Positions 49,955 through 58,368 of a DNA stretch of 64,000 nt are shown in pieces. Position numbers and translations under genes: made by a program. The notes beneath the pieces were generated by a model that was not told where the DNA came from, made no database searches, and saw only the letters and a list, made by a program, of their open reading frames with translations. This stretch comes from Planotetraspora thailandica (GTDB lineage: Bacteria > Actinomycetota > Actinomycetes > Streptosporangiales > Streptosporangiaceae), in NCBI RefSeq assembly GCF_016863335.1, contig NZ_BOOR01000025.1, positions 124,001-188,000 of the forward strand, read 5' to 3'. The stretch's first letter is position 1, and every line of letters begins with the position of its first letter.

Positions 49955-51433
49955 TCAGCTCCCCGGGCTGACCAGGCCTCGCTCGTAGGCCAGCACCACC
50001 AGCTGGGCCCGGTCGACCAGGCCCAGCCGCCTGAGCAGGCCCGCGACCTCGGCGGCGATCTCGTGTTCCGGCGTGGCGAGGGTGACGGAGATCTCCCTGT
50101 TGGTGCACCCCCGCGCGACCAGCTTGACTAGGTCGACGTCCGCGTCGAACAGGCCGTCCGGCACGGCGGGGTCGGGCCGGCCGGCGAAGGCGGCGATCAG
50201 ATGCGTGGTGACCGCCGGGTCGAGCAGCGCGTCGCCCGCGACCGCCGCCTCGATCGCCGCGATGAACTGCTCGGGCGGCGAGGTCTTCAGCACGAATCCG
50301 CTCACGCCCGCCCGCAGGGCCGCGTACAGGTTCTCGTCGGTGCCGAACGTCGTCATCATGATGACCTTGGGCGGCGCGCCGGCGGCCAGGATGCGCCGGG
50401 CCGCAGCCAGGCCGTCCAGGCGCGGCATCTGGATGTCCATGAGCACGACGTCGGGCCGGACCGCCTGGACCAGCGCGATCGCCTCCTCGCCGTTCTCGGC
50501 CTCACCCGCGAACTCCAGGCCGGGCTGGTCGTCGAGCATCACCTTCAGGCCGGTCCTGATCAGCGCCTGATCGTCGGCGACGACCACGCGCAGCGCCGTT
50601 TCCGGGGCGGCCTGCCGTCCGGGGGCCTGCGGCCCCGCGTCGCCTCCCGGCGCCTGCGCGGGGATGTCCAGCTCGGGCGCCTGGGTGAGGATGTCCTGTT
50701 CGAGCCGCTGGAGCGCGGGGCCGAGGTCGAGGCCGAGCTCCTCGCGCAGCGCGACCCTGGCGCGGGAGACCGCGCCGAGGGCGTCGCCCTGCCTGCCCGC
50801 CCGGTAGAGCGCGAGCGCGAGCAGCCGCCAGGCCTCCTCGCGCAGCGGATGCGCCGCGGCGTGGGCCTCCAGGTCGGCGATCATCGCTCCGGAACGGCCG
50901 AGCCGTACGGCGGCGTCACCTTGGCGTTCGACGGCGACCAGCCGGAGCTCGTCGAGCCGCGTTGCCTCGGCCTGCGCCCAGGGCAGCTCCTGGAACTCGG
51001 CGAGCGCGGGCCCGCGCCACAACCGCAGCGCGACCTCCATCTGCTCCAGCGTCGTTCCCGGGTCGCCGCCGTGGTCGGCCTTGACCAGGTTCTCGAACCG
51101 CCAGGAGTCCACGTCCGCGGCCCGCAGGGCGTAGCCGGGCGGGGCCGAGGCCAGCACGTCCGCCTTCTCCCTGGGCGCGCGGCCAGGCTCGAGCACGCGC
51201 CGCAGCCGCGAGACGTAGCCCTGGATCGTGGCGAGCGCCTGAGCCGGCGGCTCACCGGGCCACAGTTCGTCGATCAGCGTGCTCGTCGGGACGGCGCGTC
51301 CCCGGGCCACGAGAAGGCGGACGAGCACGGCCTGCTGCCGCGGCCCGCCAAGGTCGAGCCGGGTGTCGCCGGTGGTCGCTTCGAACGGTCCAAGAACACG
51401 AAATATCACCATCGCATCGAAAGCGTAGATCAC
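49955..51433 (-). CDS. SARP-type regulator fused to a NarL-type receiver domain
   Basis: A 492-residue fusion. Residues 9-110 form an OmpR-like winged helix (FRVLGPFEATTGDTRLDLGG, PRQQAVLVRLLVARGRAVPT), residues 110-255 a BTAD helical domain, residues 280-415 a receiver domain with Asp333 (VVLMDIQMP) and Lys383, and residues 430-485 a LuxR-like helix-turn-helix whose recognition helix is degenerate. It lies directly downstream of a histidine kinase gene, three bases from its stop, so it is that kinase's likely partner. DNA binding presumably moved to the SARP head. Start at GTG 51433 (coupled) or ATG 51412. Confidence 0.88.
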   Translation of the reverse strand: MIYAFDAMVIFRVLGPFEATTGDTRLDLGGPRQQAVLVRLLVARGRAVPTSTLIDELWPGEPPAQALATIQGYVSRLRRVLEPGRAPREKADVLASAPPGYALRAADVDSWRFENLVKADHGGDPGTTLEQMEVALRLWRGPALAEFQELPWAQAEATRLDELRLVAVERQGDAAVRLGRSGAMIADLEAHAAAHPLREEAWRLLALALYRAGRQGDALGAVSRARVALREELGLDLGPALQRLEQDILTQAPELDIPAQAPGGDAGPQAPGRQAAPETALRVVVADDQALIRTGLKVMLDDQPGLEFAGEAENGEEAIALVQAVRPDVVLMDIQMPRLDGLAAARRILAAGAPPKVIMMTTFGTDENLYAALRAGVSGFVLKTSPPEQFIAAIEAAVAGDALLDPAVTTHLIAAFAGRPDPAVPDGLFDADVDLVKLVARGCTNREISVTLATPEHEIAAEVAGLLRRLGLVDRAQLVVLAYERGLVSPGS

Positions 51434-51436
51434 GCT

Positions 51437-53428
51437 TCACACGCTCAGGGGGAAGCGGGCCTCCACGACCGTTCCGCCGGTGTCCCCGCCGGTCACGACG
51501 CAGCTTCCGCCCAGTTCGGCGGCCCGTTCCCGCATCGATGACATGCCCACTCCCGCCCTCACCCGGGTGAGCGGCCCGATCCCGTCGTCCGCGACGCGCA
51601 GGCGCAACTCGCCGCGGGTCCTTTCGACGGCGATCAGGACGCGGGAGGCGTGCGCGTGCCGTCTGACGTTGTTCAGTGCCTCCTGGACGATCCGGTAGAC
51701 CGCGACCTCGACGGCGGCCGGCAGGTTCTCCAGGTCCTCCTCGGCACTCTCGACGGCACCGCCGACGCCCGCGGGCAGGCTCTCCTCCGCCAGGGCCCGT
51801 ACTGCTCCCGCGAGCCCGAGATCGTCCAGGGCCGGGGGCCGCAGGCCGTACACGAGGTCGCGGATGTCGCTGGTCACGGCGTCCATCTCGGCGCGCAGGT
51901 CGCCGAGCAGGCCGTCCGCCGCCGAGGGTGAGCGGCTCAGGCTCATCCTGGCCATGTTGATGGTCATGGCCATCGCGCCGAGCGTCTGCCCGAGCCCGTC
52001 GTGCAGGTCGCGGCGCAGCCGCCGCCGCTCCTCCTCGCGCGCGGCCAGGATGCGCTCACGTGAGCGCTGGAGGTCGGCCGCCATGCGCACGGCGTGGGCC
52101 ACGTCGGCCACGTGGGGCAGCAACGTGGTGATCACCCGCTCGTCGTGGGCCGCCGCGAAGCGCCGTGCCCCAGGGCGGCCGATCATCAGCCGGCCCACGG
52201 GCTCCCCGTGCCAGACGAGCGTGATCTGGCGCGGGGACGGTCCGACGTCCCCGCTCTCGACATAGCGTGGCCGGCCGTCGGTGACCTCCACCGCCACGCC
52301 GTCGACCGCCAGGCCGTCCCGCACGACTGTGACCACCGATACCAGCGCGTCGGCCGGGTCGGCCCTGCGCACCTCCTCGGTGAGCCGCTCGGCGAGCAGC
52401 GCCGGGTCGCCGGCTCTGCCGTACAGGGTGCGGTCGACGACGCGCTGGAGCGCGCGCCGCAGCGGCTGGAAGAACGCACCGGCGAACAGGGCGGCGGCCA
52501 GCCCGCCGACCTGGTGATAGCCGGAGACCAGGAAGCTCGACACCGCGCCGACGCCGAAGTAGACCGCGCTGACGGAGGCGATCAGGCCAGCCGCCACGAA
52601 GGCCCTGCTGATCACCGTGTCGATGCCGTACAGGCGGTACCGCAGCGCGGAGAACAGGACGGCGACGGGGATGACCGCCGTCCACGCGGTGGCGACCGCC
52701 CACATCGGCTCGCCCATCACGTAGAACGCCACATAGCCGGCGAAGGCGATCAGGGGCCAGGCGATCTGCCGCCGTGTGGCCGGATCGGCGGTGCGCAACC
52801 GCACGACGAGGGAGGCGAGCGCCGCCACCACGCACGCCATGATCACGTACTGCAGGACCTGCCAGGCGGCCGGGTAGACCTCCGCGAGCGCCCGTACCTC
52901 CAGCGGGTTGTGGATCACCTCGGGCCACGCGTAGCCGGCCGGATCGGGGTCGGGCCGCAGGACGCTGAGAACCATCTCGGCGACGGTCGCCGCCACGGCC
53001 ACGACGACTACCGGCCGCCAGCGGGGTGAAGGGAGCCGGCCGGTGGGCGAGGTGAGCGGGAGCACCACGGCCAGCAGCAGCCCTCCGGCGGCCCAGGAGG
53101 CGACGCTGAACCAGCGGGCGACGCCTGCCGTCGTCATGTCGTCGTGCGCCGCCGCGGAGAAGGACAGCGCGGTGAAGAAGACGTTCACCGAGCCGAGCAG
53201 GCCTCCGGCGCACATCAGCCACGCGACGCTGAGCCGGGGGCGCTGCGAGACCAGGAACGCGCCCACCACGGGGAAGGTCGCCGCCACCCCGAGATCGGGA
53301 GTCCACAGGATGTGGGGCTGCCATTCGGCGGGGATCCCGAGCTGGATCATGATTCCCACCGGAGTCAGGACCAGCGCCGCCGCCGCGATCACCCAGGCGA
53401 ACGTCCGCCACCCCTGATCCTCTTTCAT
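51437..53428 (-). CDS. membrane histidine kinase, NarL type with GAF-like region
   Basis: A 663-residue kinase. About eight to ten membrane helices fill residues 10-310. A GAF-like or linker domain spans about 340-455, then HisKA_3 with His476 in RRRLRRDLHDGLGQTLGAMA and a HATPase domain (IVQEALNNVRRHA, VADDGIG, GVGMSSMRERAAELGGSC). It is co-expressed with the SARP-receiver fusion. The ATG at 53428 sits inside a perfect 10-bp inverted repeat, with CATAAT on the minus strand only 12 bases before it, so initiation is probably near-leaderless and repressible. Confidence 0.9.
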   Translation of the reverse strand: MKEDQGWRTFAWVIAAAALVLTPVGIMIQLGIPAEWQPHILWTPDLGVAATFPVVGAFLVSQRPRLSVAWLMCAGGLLGSVNVFFTALSFSAAAHDDMTTAGVARWFSVASWAAGGLLLAVVLPLTSPTGRLPSPRWRPVVVVAVAATVAEMVLSVLRPDPDPAGYAWPEVIHNPLEVRALAEVYPAAWQVLQYVIMACVVAALASLVVRLRTADPATRRQIAWPLIAFAGYVAFYVMGEPMWAVATAWTAVIPVAVLFSALRYRLYGIDTVISRAFVAAGLIASVSAVYFGVGAVSSFLVSGYHQVGGLAAALFAGAFFQPLRRALQRVVDRTLYGRAGDPALLAERLTEEVRRADPADALVSVVTVVRDGLAVDGVAVEVTDGRPRYVESGDVGPSPRQITLVWHGEPVGRLMIGRPGARRFAAAHDERVITTLLPHVADVAHAVRMAADLQRSRERILAAREEERRRLRRDLHDGLGQTLGAMAMTINMARMSLSRSPSAADGLLGDLRAEMDAVTSDIRDLVYGLRPPALDDLGLAGAVRALAEESLPAGVGGAVESAEEDLENLPAAVEVAVYRIVQEALNNVRRHAHASRVLIAVERTRGELRLRVADDGIGPLTRVRAGVGMSSMRERAAELGGSCVVTGGDTGGTVVEARFPLSV

Positions 53429-53441
53429 CTTGAAAGAGGAT
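53417..53441. promoter_or_regulatory. inverted repeat ATCCTCTTTC-N5-GAAAGAGGAT across the kinase start codon
   Basis: A perfect 10-bp inverted repeat with a 5-base loop straddles the start codon of the histidine kinase gene. In mRNA it would place the AUG at the loop and stem edge; in DNA it is a 25-bp operator next to the -10 box CATAAT. Either way it probably limits expression of the kinase operon. Confidence 0.6.
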
Positions 53442-53496
53442 TATGCCGTTCGTGCCCCGATGGCGGTTGATTTGGCGACGGACGGCATACGCCGGG

Positions 53497-54696
53497 TCAC
53501 ACCGCCGATCGGCGCCGGATCGCCGGGCCCAGGGCAAGGGCCGCGGCGGCGGCCACCAGGCCCATGCCGCCCACCACGAGCCAGACCACCTGCGGGCCCG
53601 CCTCAAGCAGCCGTGTCCCCACGAGGGGGGCCAGCAGGCCCCCGCCCGACCAGGCCAGGCCGTGCAAGCCCGAGTAGCGGCCGCGCAGGTGGGCGGGGGC
53701 GAGCACGGCGATGATCGTTCCCGCCACTCCCGCGGTGAAGACCTCGCCCAGCGTCCAGACGGCGACCGTGGCCGCGTAGCCGAGCGTGGAGGAGACGAAC
53801 GCGGTCAGCGCGAGGCCGATCCCTACGCCGGTGAATCCGACGGCCAGCACCCTGGTCGGGTCCTTGCGGGACAACCACGTGTTGGTCAGCGGCTGCACGA
53901 TCACGATGAGCAGGCCGTTGACCGCCATCGCCAGCCCGTACGCCCCGGCGGGCAGTCCCTGGCCGGTCATCGCCAGCGGCATCGTGGTGTAGGCCTGCAG
54001 GTAGACGAAGGCGTAGGTCAGCGACACGAGGAAGAACGCGACCATCACCCGGTCGCGCAGCACGTCGCGGAAGCTGCCCGGCGTGGCCTCGGACCGCTCC
54101 GGCCGGGTCTCCGGGATCGCCCGCCACACCAGCACCCCGAAGATCAGGCAGGTCACCGCGTCGACCCAGAAGAGTGTGGTGAAGCCCACGCTGACGAGCC
54201 AGCCCCCCGTGACCATCGCGATGGAGAACCCGAGGTTGACCGCCCAGAAGAGCAGGCCGAACGCCCGCGGCCTGTCCTCGGGGGAGACCAGGTCGGCGAC
54301 CAGCGCCTGTGAGGCCGGCCGGTAGGAGTCGACGAAGACGCCGAGGGCGAGCATCCCGATGATCAGGCCGGGCACGCTCGTCGTGTAGCCGAGGATGACG
54401 AAGGTGACCGCGGTGGCGATCATGCCTCCCGTCAGCGTGACGCGGCGGCCGAAGTGGTCGGTCAGCCAGCCGGCGAACGGCTGCGAAAGCACGGATCCGA
54501 GGCCGAACGTCGTCATGACGACCCCGGCCATGGCGATGGACATGCCCCGCGCCTGGCTCAGGTAGATGCCGATGTAGGGCTCCACCATCGTCCCGAGCCT
54601 GTTCACCAGCGTTCCGGCGAAGAGCACCCAGAAGGGACGTGGCAGCCCGCCCGTCGCGCTGCGCAGGAACCCGGGCCTCTCGATCACAGTGGTCAC
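53497..54696 (-). CDS. MFS transporter, MDR type
   Basis: A 399-residue, 12-helix transporter. Motif A occurs as GWLTDHFGRRVTLTGGM after helix 2. The N-terminus MTTVIERPGFLRSATGGL is soluble. The GTG at 54696 is the start; the divergent ArsR-type regulator begins 80 bp away, so drug efflux under that regulator's control is the likely role. The substrate is unknown. Confidence 0.88.
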   Translation of the reverse strand: MTTVIERPGFLRSATGGLPRPFWVLFAGTLVNRLGTMVEPYIGIYLSQARGMSIAMAGVVMTTFGLGSVLSQPFAGWLTDHFGRRVTLTGGMIATAVTFVILGYTTSVPGLIIGMLALGVFVDSYRPASQALVADLVSPEDRPRAFGLLFWAVNLGFSIAMVTGGWLVSVGFTTLFWVDAVTCLIFGVLVWRAIPETRPERSEATPGSFRDVLRDRVMVAFFLVSLTYAFVYLQAYTTMPLAMTGQGLPAGAYGLAMAVNGLLIVIVQPLTNTWLSRKDPTRVLAVGFTGVGIGLALTAFVSSTLGYAATVAVWTLGEVFTAGVAGTIIAVLAPAHLRGRYSGLHGLAWSGGGLLAPLVGTRLLEAGPQVVWLVVGGMGLVAAAAALALGPAIRRRSAV

Positions 54697-54737
54697 AGGT
54701 CCCAGCGTTGGACAACGGCCGGGGGCGATGCCAATCT

Positions 54738-54753
54738 TTTAGCGCTGACTAAA
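54738..54753. promoter_or_regulatory. operator candidate TTTAG-CGCTGA-CTAAA
   Basis: A perfect 5-bp dyad with a 6-bp centre, in the 79-bp divergent region between the MFS exporter and the ArsR-type regulator. Its position would let one regulator control both promoters. Confidence 0.5.
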
Positions 54754-54775
54754 TCATTCGGGGCGGAGGCCTTCG

Positions 54776-55738
54776 GTGGCGGTCGAGTGGCTGTTCGGGC
54801 CCGACGACGTGGCGCGGCTGCGCTTCGCGTTCTCGCCGATGTGGGAGCTGGTCTCCTCCCTTCGTGTGCTCCGGACCCCGGCGCGCAATCCACTCCACCT
54901 GCCCTGGTTGCATGCCGTACGGCCACGCCTGCGTGACGTCGACATGTCCGAGCTGTTCGCGCTGGTGCCGGTCACCGGCTACATGCCCGACTTCCTCACC
55001 CCGCCGCCCGACACGCCTCTGCCGGACTTCACGGCCGAGCTCGACCGGGTCAGGAGCACCGATCCCGACCAGGCGGCCGACGAGGTGGCCTGGGTGCAGA
55101 GCCCCGATCCGCGGCTGGCCGCGCGCTTCCAGGACGATCCCGTCGCGGGCGTCCGGCGGGTGGCCGACCGGCTCCACGAGTACTGGAAGATCGCCTTCGA
55201 GGAGTTCTGGCCGGTGGTCCACGGGCTGCTGGAGGCCGACGTGCTGTGGCGCTCGCGCAGGCTCGCCACCGGGGGAGTGCGCGAACTGTTCGAGGACCTC
55301 CACCCCTCGGTGACCTGGCAGGGCGACCGGCTGGTCACCGCCAAGTTCCACGACCACACCGGATCGGTCGGAGGCGAGGGCCTGGTGCTGGTGCCGAGCG
55401 CGTTCTACTGGCGCGACGTCGCGATCATGTACGAGCCGTACCAGCCGATGCTGAGCTACCCGGCGCGGGGCATCGGCATGCTCTGGTCGTCCGAGGCCGC
55501 CTGCACGCCCGGGGCCCTGTCGGCGCTGATCGGCCGCAGCCGCGCCAGGATCCTCACCGCGCTGGAGGACGTGGCCTCCACCACCGCGCTCGCGCGGCGG
55601 CTCGAGCTCACCCCCGGGGCCGTGAGCCAGCATCTGGCCGTCCTGTCCGACGGCGGGCTCGTCACCCGCCAGCGACTGGGCCGCGAGGTCATGTACGGCA
55701 GGACCTCCATGGGAGACGCGCTCGTCAGAGGGGCCTGA
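54776..55738 (+). CDS. ArsR/SmtB-type regulator with DUF5937
   Basis: A 320-residue regulator of unusual layout: a long N-terminal DUF5937 domain (about residues 1-240; FGPDDVARLRFAFSPMWELV) precedes a C-terminal ArsR winged helix (about 245-320; ARRLELTPGAVSQHLAVLSD, GLVTRQRLGREVMYG). No Cys-rich metal site is visible. Such proteins are commonly divergent from an MFS exporter, as here. GTG at 54776 is the start; the ribosome binding site GGAGG is about eight bases upstream. Confidence 0.88.
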   Translation: MAVEWLFGPDDVARLRFAFSPMWELVSSLRVLRTPARNPLHLPWLHAVRPRLRDVDMSELFALVPVTGYMPDFLTPPPDTPLPDFTAELDRVRSTDPDQAADEVAWVQSPDPRLAARFQDDPVAGVRRVADRLHEYWKIAFEEFWPVVHGLLEADVLWRSRRLATGGVRELFEDLHPSVTWQGDRLVTAKFHDHTGSVGGEGLVLVPSAFYWRDVAIMYEPYQPMLSYPARGIGMLWSSEAACTPGALSALIGRSRARILTALEDVASTTALARRLELTPGAVSQHLAVLSDGGLVTRQRLGREVMYGRTSMGDALVRGA

Positions 55739-55783
55739 GTGGCATTTCGCGCACTGTCGCGGGATGGCCCCTCACAATCCCTC

Positions 55784-55799
55784 GTAACGCCTGTGAAAC
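55784..55799 (+). promoter_or_regulatory. GlnR half-box candidate upstream of glnA2
   Basis: GTAAC-GCCTGT-GAAAC fits one gTnAc-n6-GaAAc pair of the actinomycete GlnR box, 55 bp before the glnA2 start. The second pair is not evident. Nitrogen control is therefore possible but weakly supported. Confidence 0.4.
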
Positions 55800-55853
55800 A
55801 CACAAGAGGCACACTGGTAGTCGACCAGACGTAGGTTCCCGGAGAGGTATGCC

Positions 55854-57215
55854 TTGGACCGCCAGCAGGAGTTCGTTCTCCGCACTCTCGAAGAGCGCGA
55901 CATCCGCTTCATCCGGCTGTGGTTCTCCGATGTGCTCGGTTTCCTGAAGTCGGTGGCGATCGCACCGGCCGAACTGGAAGGCGCCTTCGCCGAGGGCATC
56001 GGGTTCGACGGGTCCTCGATCGAGGGCTTCTCCCGGGTGTACGAGTCAGACATGCTGGCCAAGCCCGACCCGGCCACGTTCCAGGTGCTGCCCTGGCGGA
56101 GCGAGTCGCCCGGCACCGCGCGCATGTTCTGCGACATCCTCATGCCGGACGGATCGCCCTCGCACGCCGACCCCCGGTGGGTGCTCAAGCGCACGCTGGC
56201 CAAGGCCGCCGACATGGGCTTCACGTTCTACACCCACCCCGAGGTGGAGTTCTTCCTGTTGCGCAAGCGGCCGGAGAAGGGCGACAAGCCCATGCCGATC
56301 GACGAGGGCGGCTACTTCGACCACACCCCGCACAGCGCCGGGCACGACTTCCGCCGCAACGCGATCATGATGCTGGAGTCGATGGGCATCTCGGTGGAGT
56401 ACAGCCACCACGAGGGCGCCCCCGGCCAGCAGGAGATCGACCTGCGCTACGCCGACGCGCTGACCACGGCCGACAACATCATGACCTTCCGCCTGGTCAT
56501 GAAGGAGGTCGCGCTGGAGCAGGGCGTGTGGGCCTCGTTCATGCCCAAGCCGTTCACCGAGTTCCCCGGCTCCGGCATGCACACGCACATGTCGCTGTTC
56601 GAGGGCGACCGCAACGCGTTCTACGAGCCGGGCGCCGACTACCAGCTCTCCAAGATCGGGCGATCGTTCATCGGCGGCCTCCTGAAGCACGCCGCCGAGC
56701 TCACCGCCGTCTGCAACCAGTGGGTCAACTCCTACAAGCGGCTGTGGGGCGGCGCGGAGGCCATCGCCGGCGCGGGCGGGGAGGCCCCCTCATACATCTG
56801 CTGGGGCCACAACAACCGCTCCGCGCTCGTCCGGGTGCCGATGTACAAGCCGCACAAGGGCGGGTCGACCCGGATCGAGTTCCGCTCGCTGGACTCCTCC
56901 TGCAACCCCTACCTGGCGTTCGCCCTGATCCTCGCGGCCGGTCTCAAGGGCATCGAGGAGGGCTACGAGATGCCTCCCGGCGCCGAGGACGACGTGTGGG
57001 CGCTGACCAGCGGGGAGCGGCGGGCGCTCGGCATTCAGCCGCTGCCGCAGTCGCTGGACGAGGCGATCTCGGTGATGGAGCGCAGCGAACTGGTCGCCGA
57101 GACGCTGGGCGAGCACGTCTTCGACTTCTTCCTCCGCAACAAGCGGGCGGAGTGGGCTGAGTACCGCCGCCAGGTCACCGAGTACGAGCTCGGCCGCTAC
57201 CTGCCGATTCTCTGA
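55854..57215 (+). CDS. glnA2: glutamine synthetase type I, GlnA2-like
   Basis: A 453-residue enzyme closely matching GlnA2. MDRQQEFVLRTLEERDIRFI at the start, the flexible-loop and latch regions FDGSSIEGF and EFPGSGMHTHMSLF, the ammonium site NQWVNSYKRL and the ATP site KPHKGGSTRIEFRS are all present. The Tyr adenylylation motif NLYELP-type segment of GlnA1 is missing (the region reads WALTSGERRALG), so this protein should not be a GlnE substrate. TTG at 55854 follows GGAGAGG. glnE lies 3 kb downstream, as in Mycobacterium. Confidence 0.93.
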   Translation: MDRQQEFVLRTLEERDIRFIRLWFSDVLGFLKSVAIAPAELEGAFAEGIGFDGSSIEGFSRVYESDMLAKPDPATFQVLPWRSESPGTARMFCDILMPDGSPSHADPRWVLKRTLAKAADMGFTFYTHPEVEFFLLRKRPEKGDKPMPIDEGGYFDHTPHSAGHDFRRNAIMMLESMGISVEYSHHEGAPGQQEIDLRYADALTTADNIMTFRLVMKEVALEQGVWASFMPKPFTEFPGSGMHTHMSLFEGDRNAFYEPGADYQLSKIGRSFIGGLLKHAAELTAVCNQWVNSYKRLWGGAEAIAGAGGEAPSYICWGHNNRSALVRVPMYKPHKGGSTRIEFRSLDSSCNPYLAFALILAAGLKGIEEGYEMPPGAEDDVWALTSGERRALGIQPLPQSLDEAISVMERSELVAETLGEHVFDFFLRNKRAEWAEYRRQVTEYELGRYLPIL

Positions 57216-57233
57216 TCTCGCGCGCGACGTCCG

Positions 57234-57259
57234 CCGCCCGGGCCCGACGGCCCGGGCGG
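57234..57259 (+). terminator. rho-independent terminator after glnA2
   Basis: CCGCCCGGGCC-CGAC-GGCCCGGGCGG, a perfect 11-bp stem, followed by CCTGTTTCTT. It lies 19 bp beyond the glnA2 stop and is the best terminator in the window. Confidence 0.85.
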
Positions 57260-57416
57260 CCTGTTTCTTACCGTCATTGTCACGTCACAGATCGCTAACT
57301 ATCGGGACATCCGCGACTGATTAGCTCTTCTCTGCAGGAAGAGTAAAATCCGGTCGGTTGTTACGCATGATGCGGATGGACCGTAACGAGACGTGACGTG
57401 GGGAGAGTGCGGTTTA

Positions 57417-58178
57417 ATGACGGCGGCTGCGGGGCTGCGGACCGTTTTGATCGTGCCGGAGCGCTTCCGGGGGCCAGAGGGCACGGCGAACGGCGGATGG
57501 ATCGCGGGGACGTTGGCGAGTTCGCTGACCGGGGGCGGTCACGACTCGGCCGTGGAGGTCACCCTGCATAAACCGGTCCCGCTGGAGACCGAGCTCGCGA
57601 TCGAGCATGTGGGCAACACGGTCGCCCTCGTCCAGGGCGACCGCCATCTCGTCGAGGCGATCCCGGTGCTGGGGCAGGTGTTCGAGGCTCCGCCGTTCGT
57701 CGCGTTCAACGACGCGGCACGCGCGGAGGCGGGATTCCCCGGGCAGGTCCGGCACCCCATAGCGGGATGCTTCGCCTGCGGCCTGCGTGAACCGGGCGAC
57801 GGGCTGCGGATCTTCCCCGGCCCGATCGAGGGCACCGACCTCGTGGCCGCCGGTTGGCGCGTTCCCGTCGGCGTCACCGACGAGAACGGCGTCGTGCCCG
57901 ACTCGATCATCTGGGCGGCTCTCGACTGCGCCACCGGATGGGCCGGCTACCGGGCCGAGGGGTCCGACGGCGGTCCCGTGCAGCCGGTGGAGTCGGCCCT
58001 GCTCGGCCGCCTGACCGGTCAGGTGTTCGGCAGGGTCTACCCCGGAGGCAGGTACTCGGTCGTCGCGCGTGCGGTCGGCTCTGAGGGCCGCAAGCTCTTC
58101 GGCGCCAGCGCCGTGTACGAGGCCGACGGCACCCTGATCGCCGCCGCCGAGGCCACCTGGATCACCCCCCGCCCCTGA
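57417..58178 (+). CDS. hotdog-fold thioesterase-like protein
   Basis: A 253-residue protein with two tandem hotdog-like halves. First half: VPERFRGPEGTANGGWIAG with the helix-forming ANGGW, second half: GVVPDSIIWAALDCATGWAGY. A conserved Cys-rich junction HPIAGCFACGLREPGDGLR lies between them. Acyl-CoA thioesterase activity is likely, though catalytic residues are not certain. The start is ATG 57417; a GTG at 57393 is in frame. It converges on an alpha/beta hydrolase gene across repeat array C. Confidence 0.75.
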   Translation: MTAAAGLRTVLIVPERFRGPEGTANGGWIAGTLASSLTGGGHDSAVEVTLHKPVPLETELAIEHVGNTVALVQGDRHLVEAIPVLGQVFEAPPFVAFNDAARAEAGFPGQVRHPIAGCFACGLREPGDGLRIFPGPIEGTDLVAAGWRVPVGVTDENGVVPDSIIWAALDCATGWAGYRAEGSDGGPVQPVESALLGRLTGQVFGRVYPGGRYSVVARAVGSEGRKLFGASAVYEADGTLIAAAEATWITPRP

Positions 58179-58193
58179 CCCACCCCCCTGGGC

Positions 58194-58365
58194 GTGATCA
58201 TGCAGAAGTTCGGGCGCAAGCCCTCTGGCCTGGCATCTCCCGAGCCGTGATCATGCAGAAGTTCGGGAGAATGCCGCCTGACCAGGCGATACGCAATTCG
58301 TGATCATGCACGGAATCGGGCGCAGGCCTTCTGGCCTGCGCCTTTTCCGTACCTGATCATGCACG
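58194..58365. repeat. array C: half-array of four 53-bp-phased repeats
   Basis: The same 19-bp motif as arrays A and B. Full copies start at 58194 and 58247, and core-only copies at 58300 and 58353; each step is exactly 53 bp. Unlike A and B there is no mirrored right half: where the dyad centre would fall (about 58370-58375), the convergent hydrolase gene ends (58369). The first spacers again contain CTGGCCTG and CTGACCAG. Confidence 0.95.
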
Positions 58366-58368
58366 CAG

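Noticed and set aside
57290-57416. GTAAC-type elements as a GlnR box before the hotdog gene
   Set aside because: A single GTAAC and a GTGACG do not form the paired pattern required.
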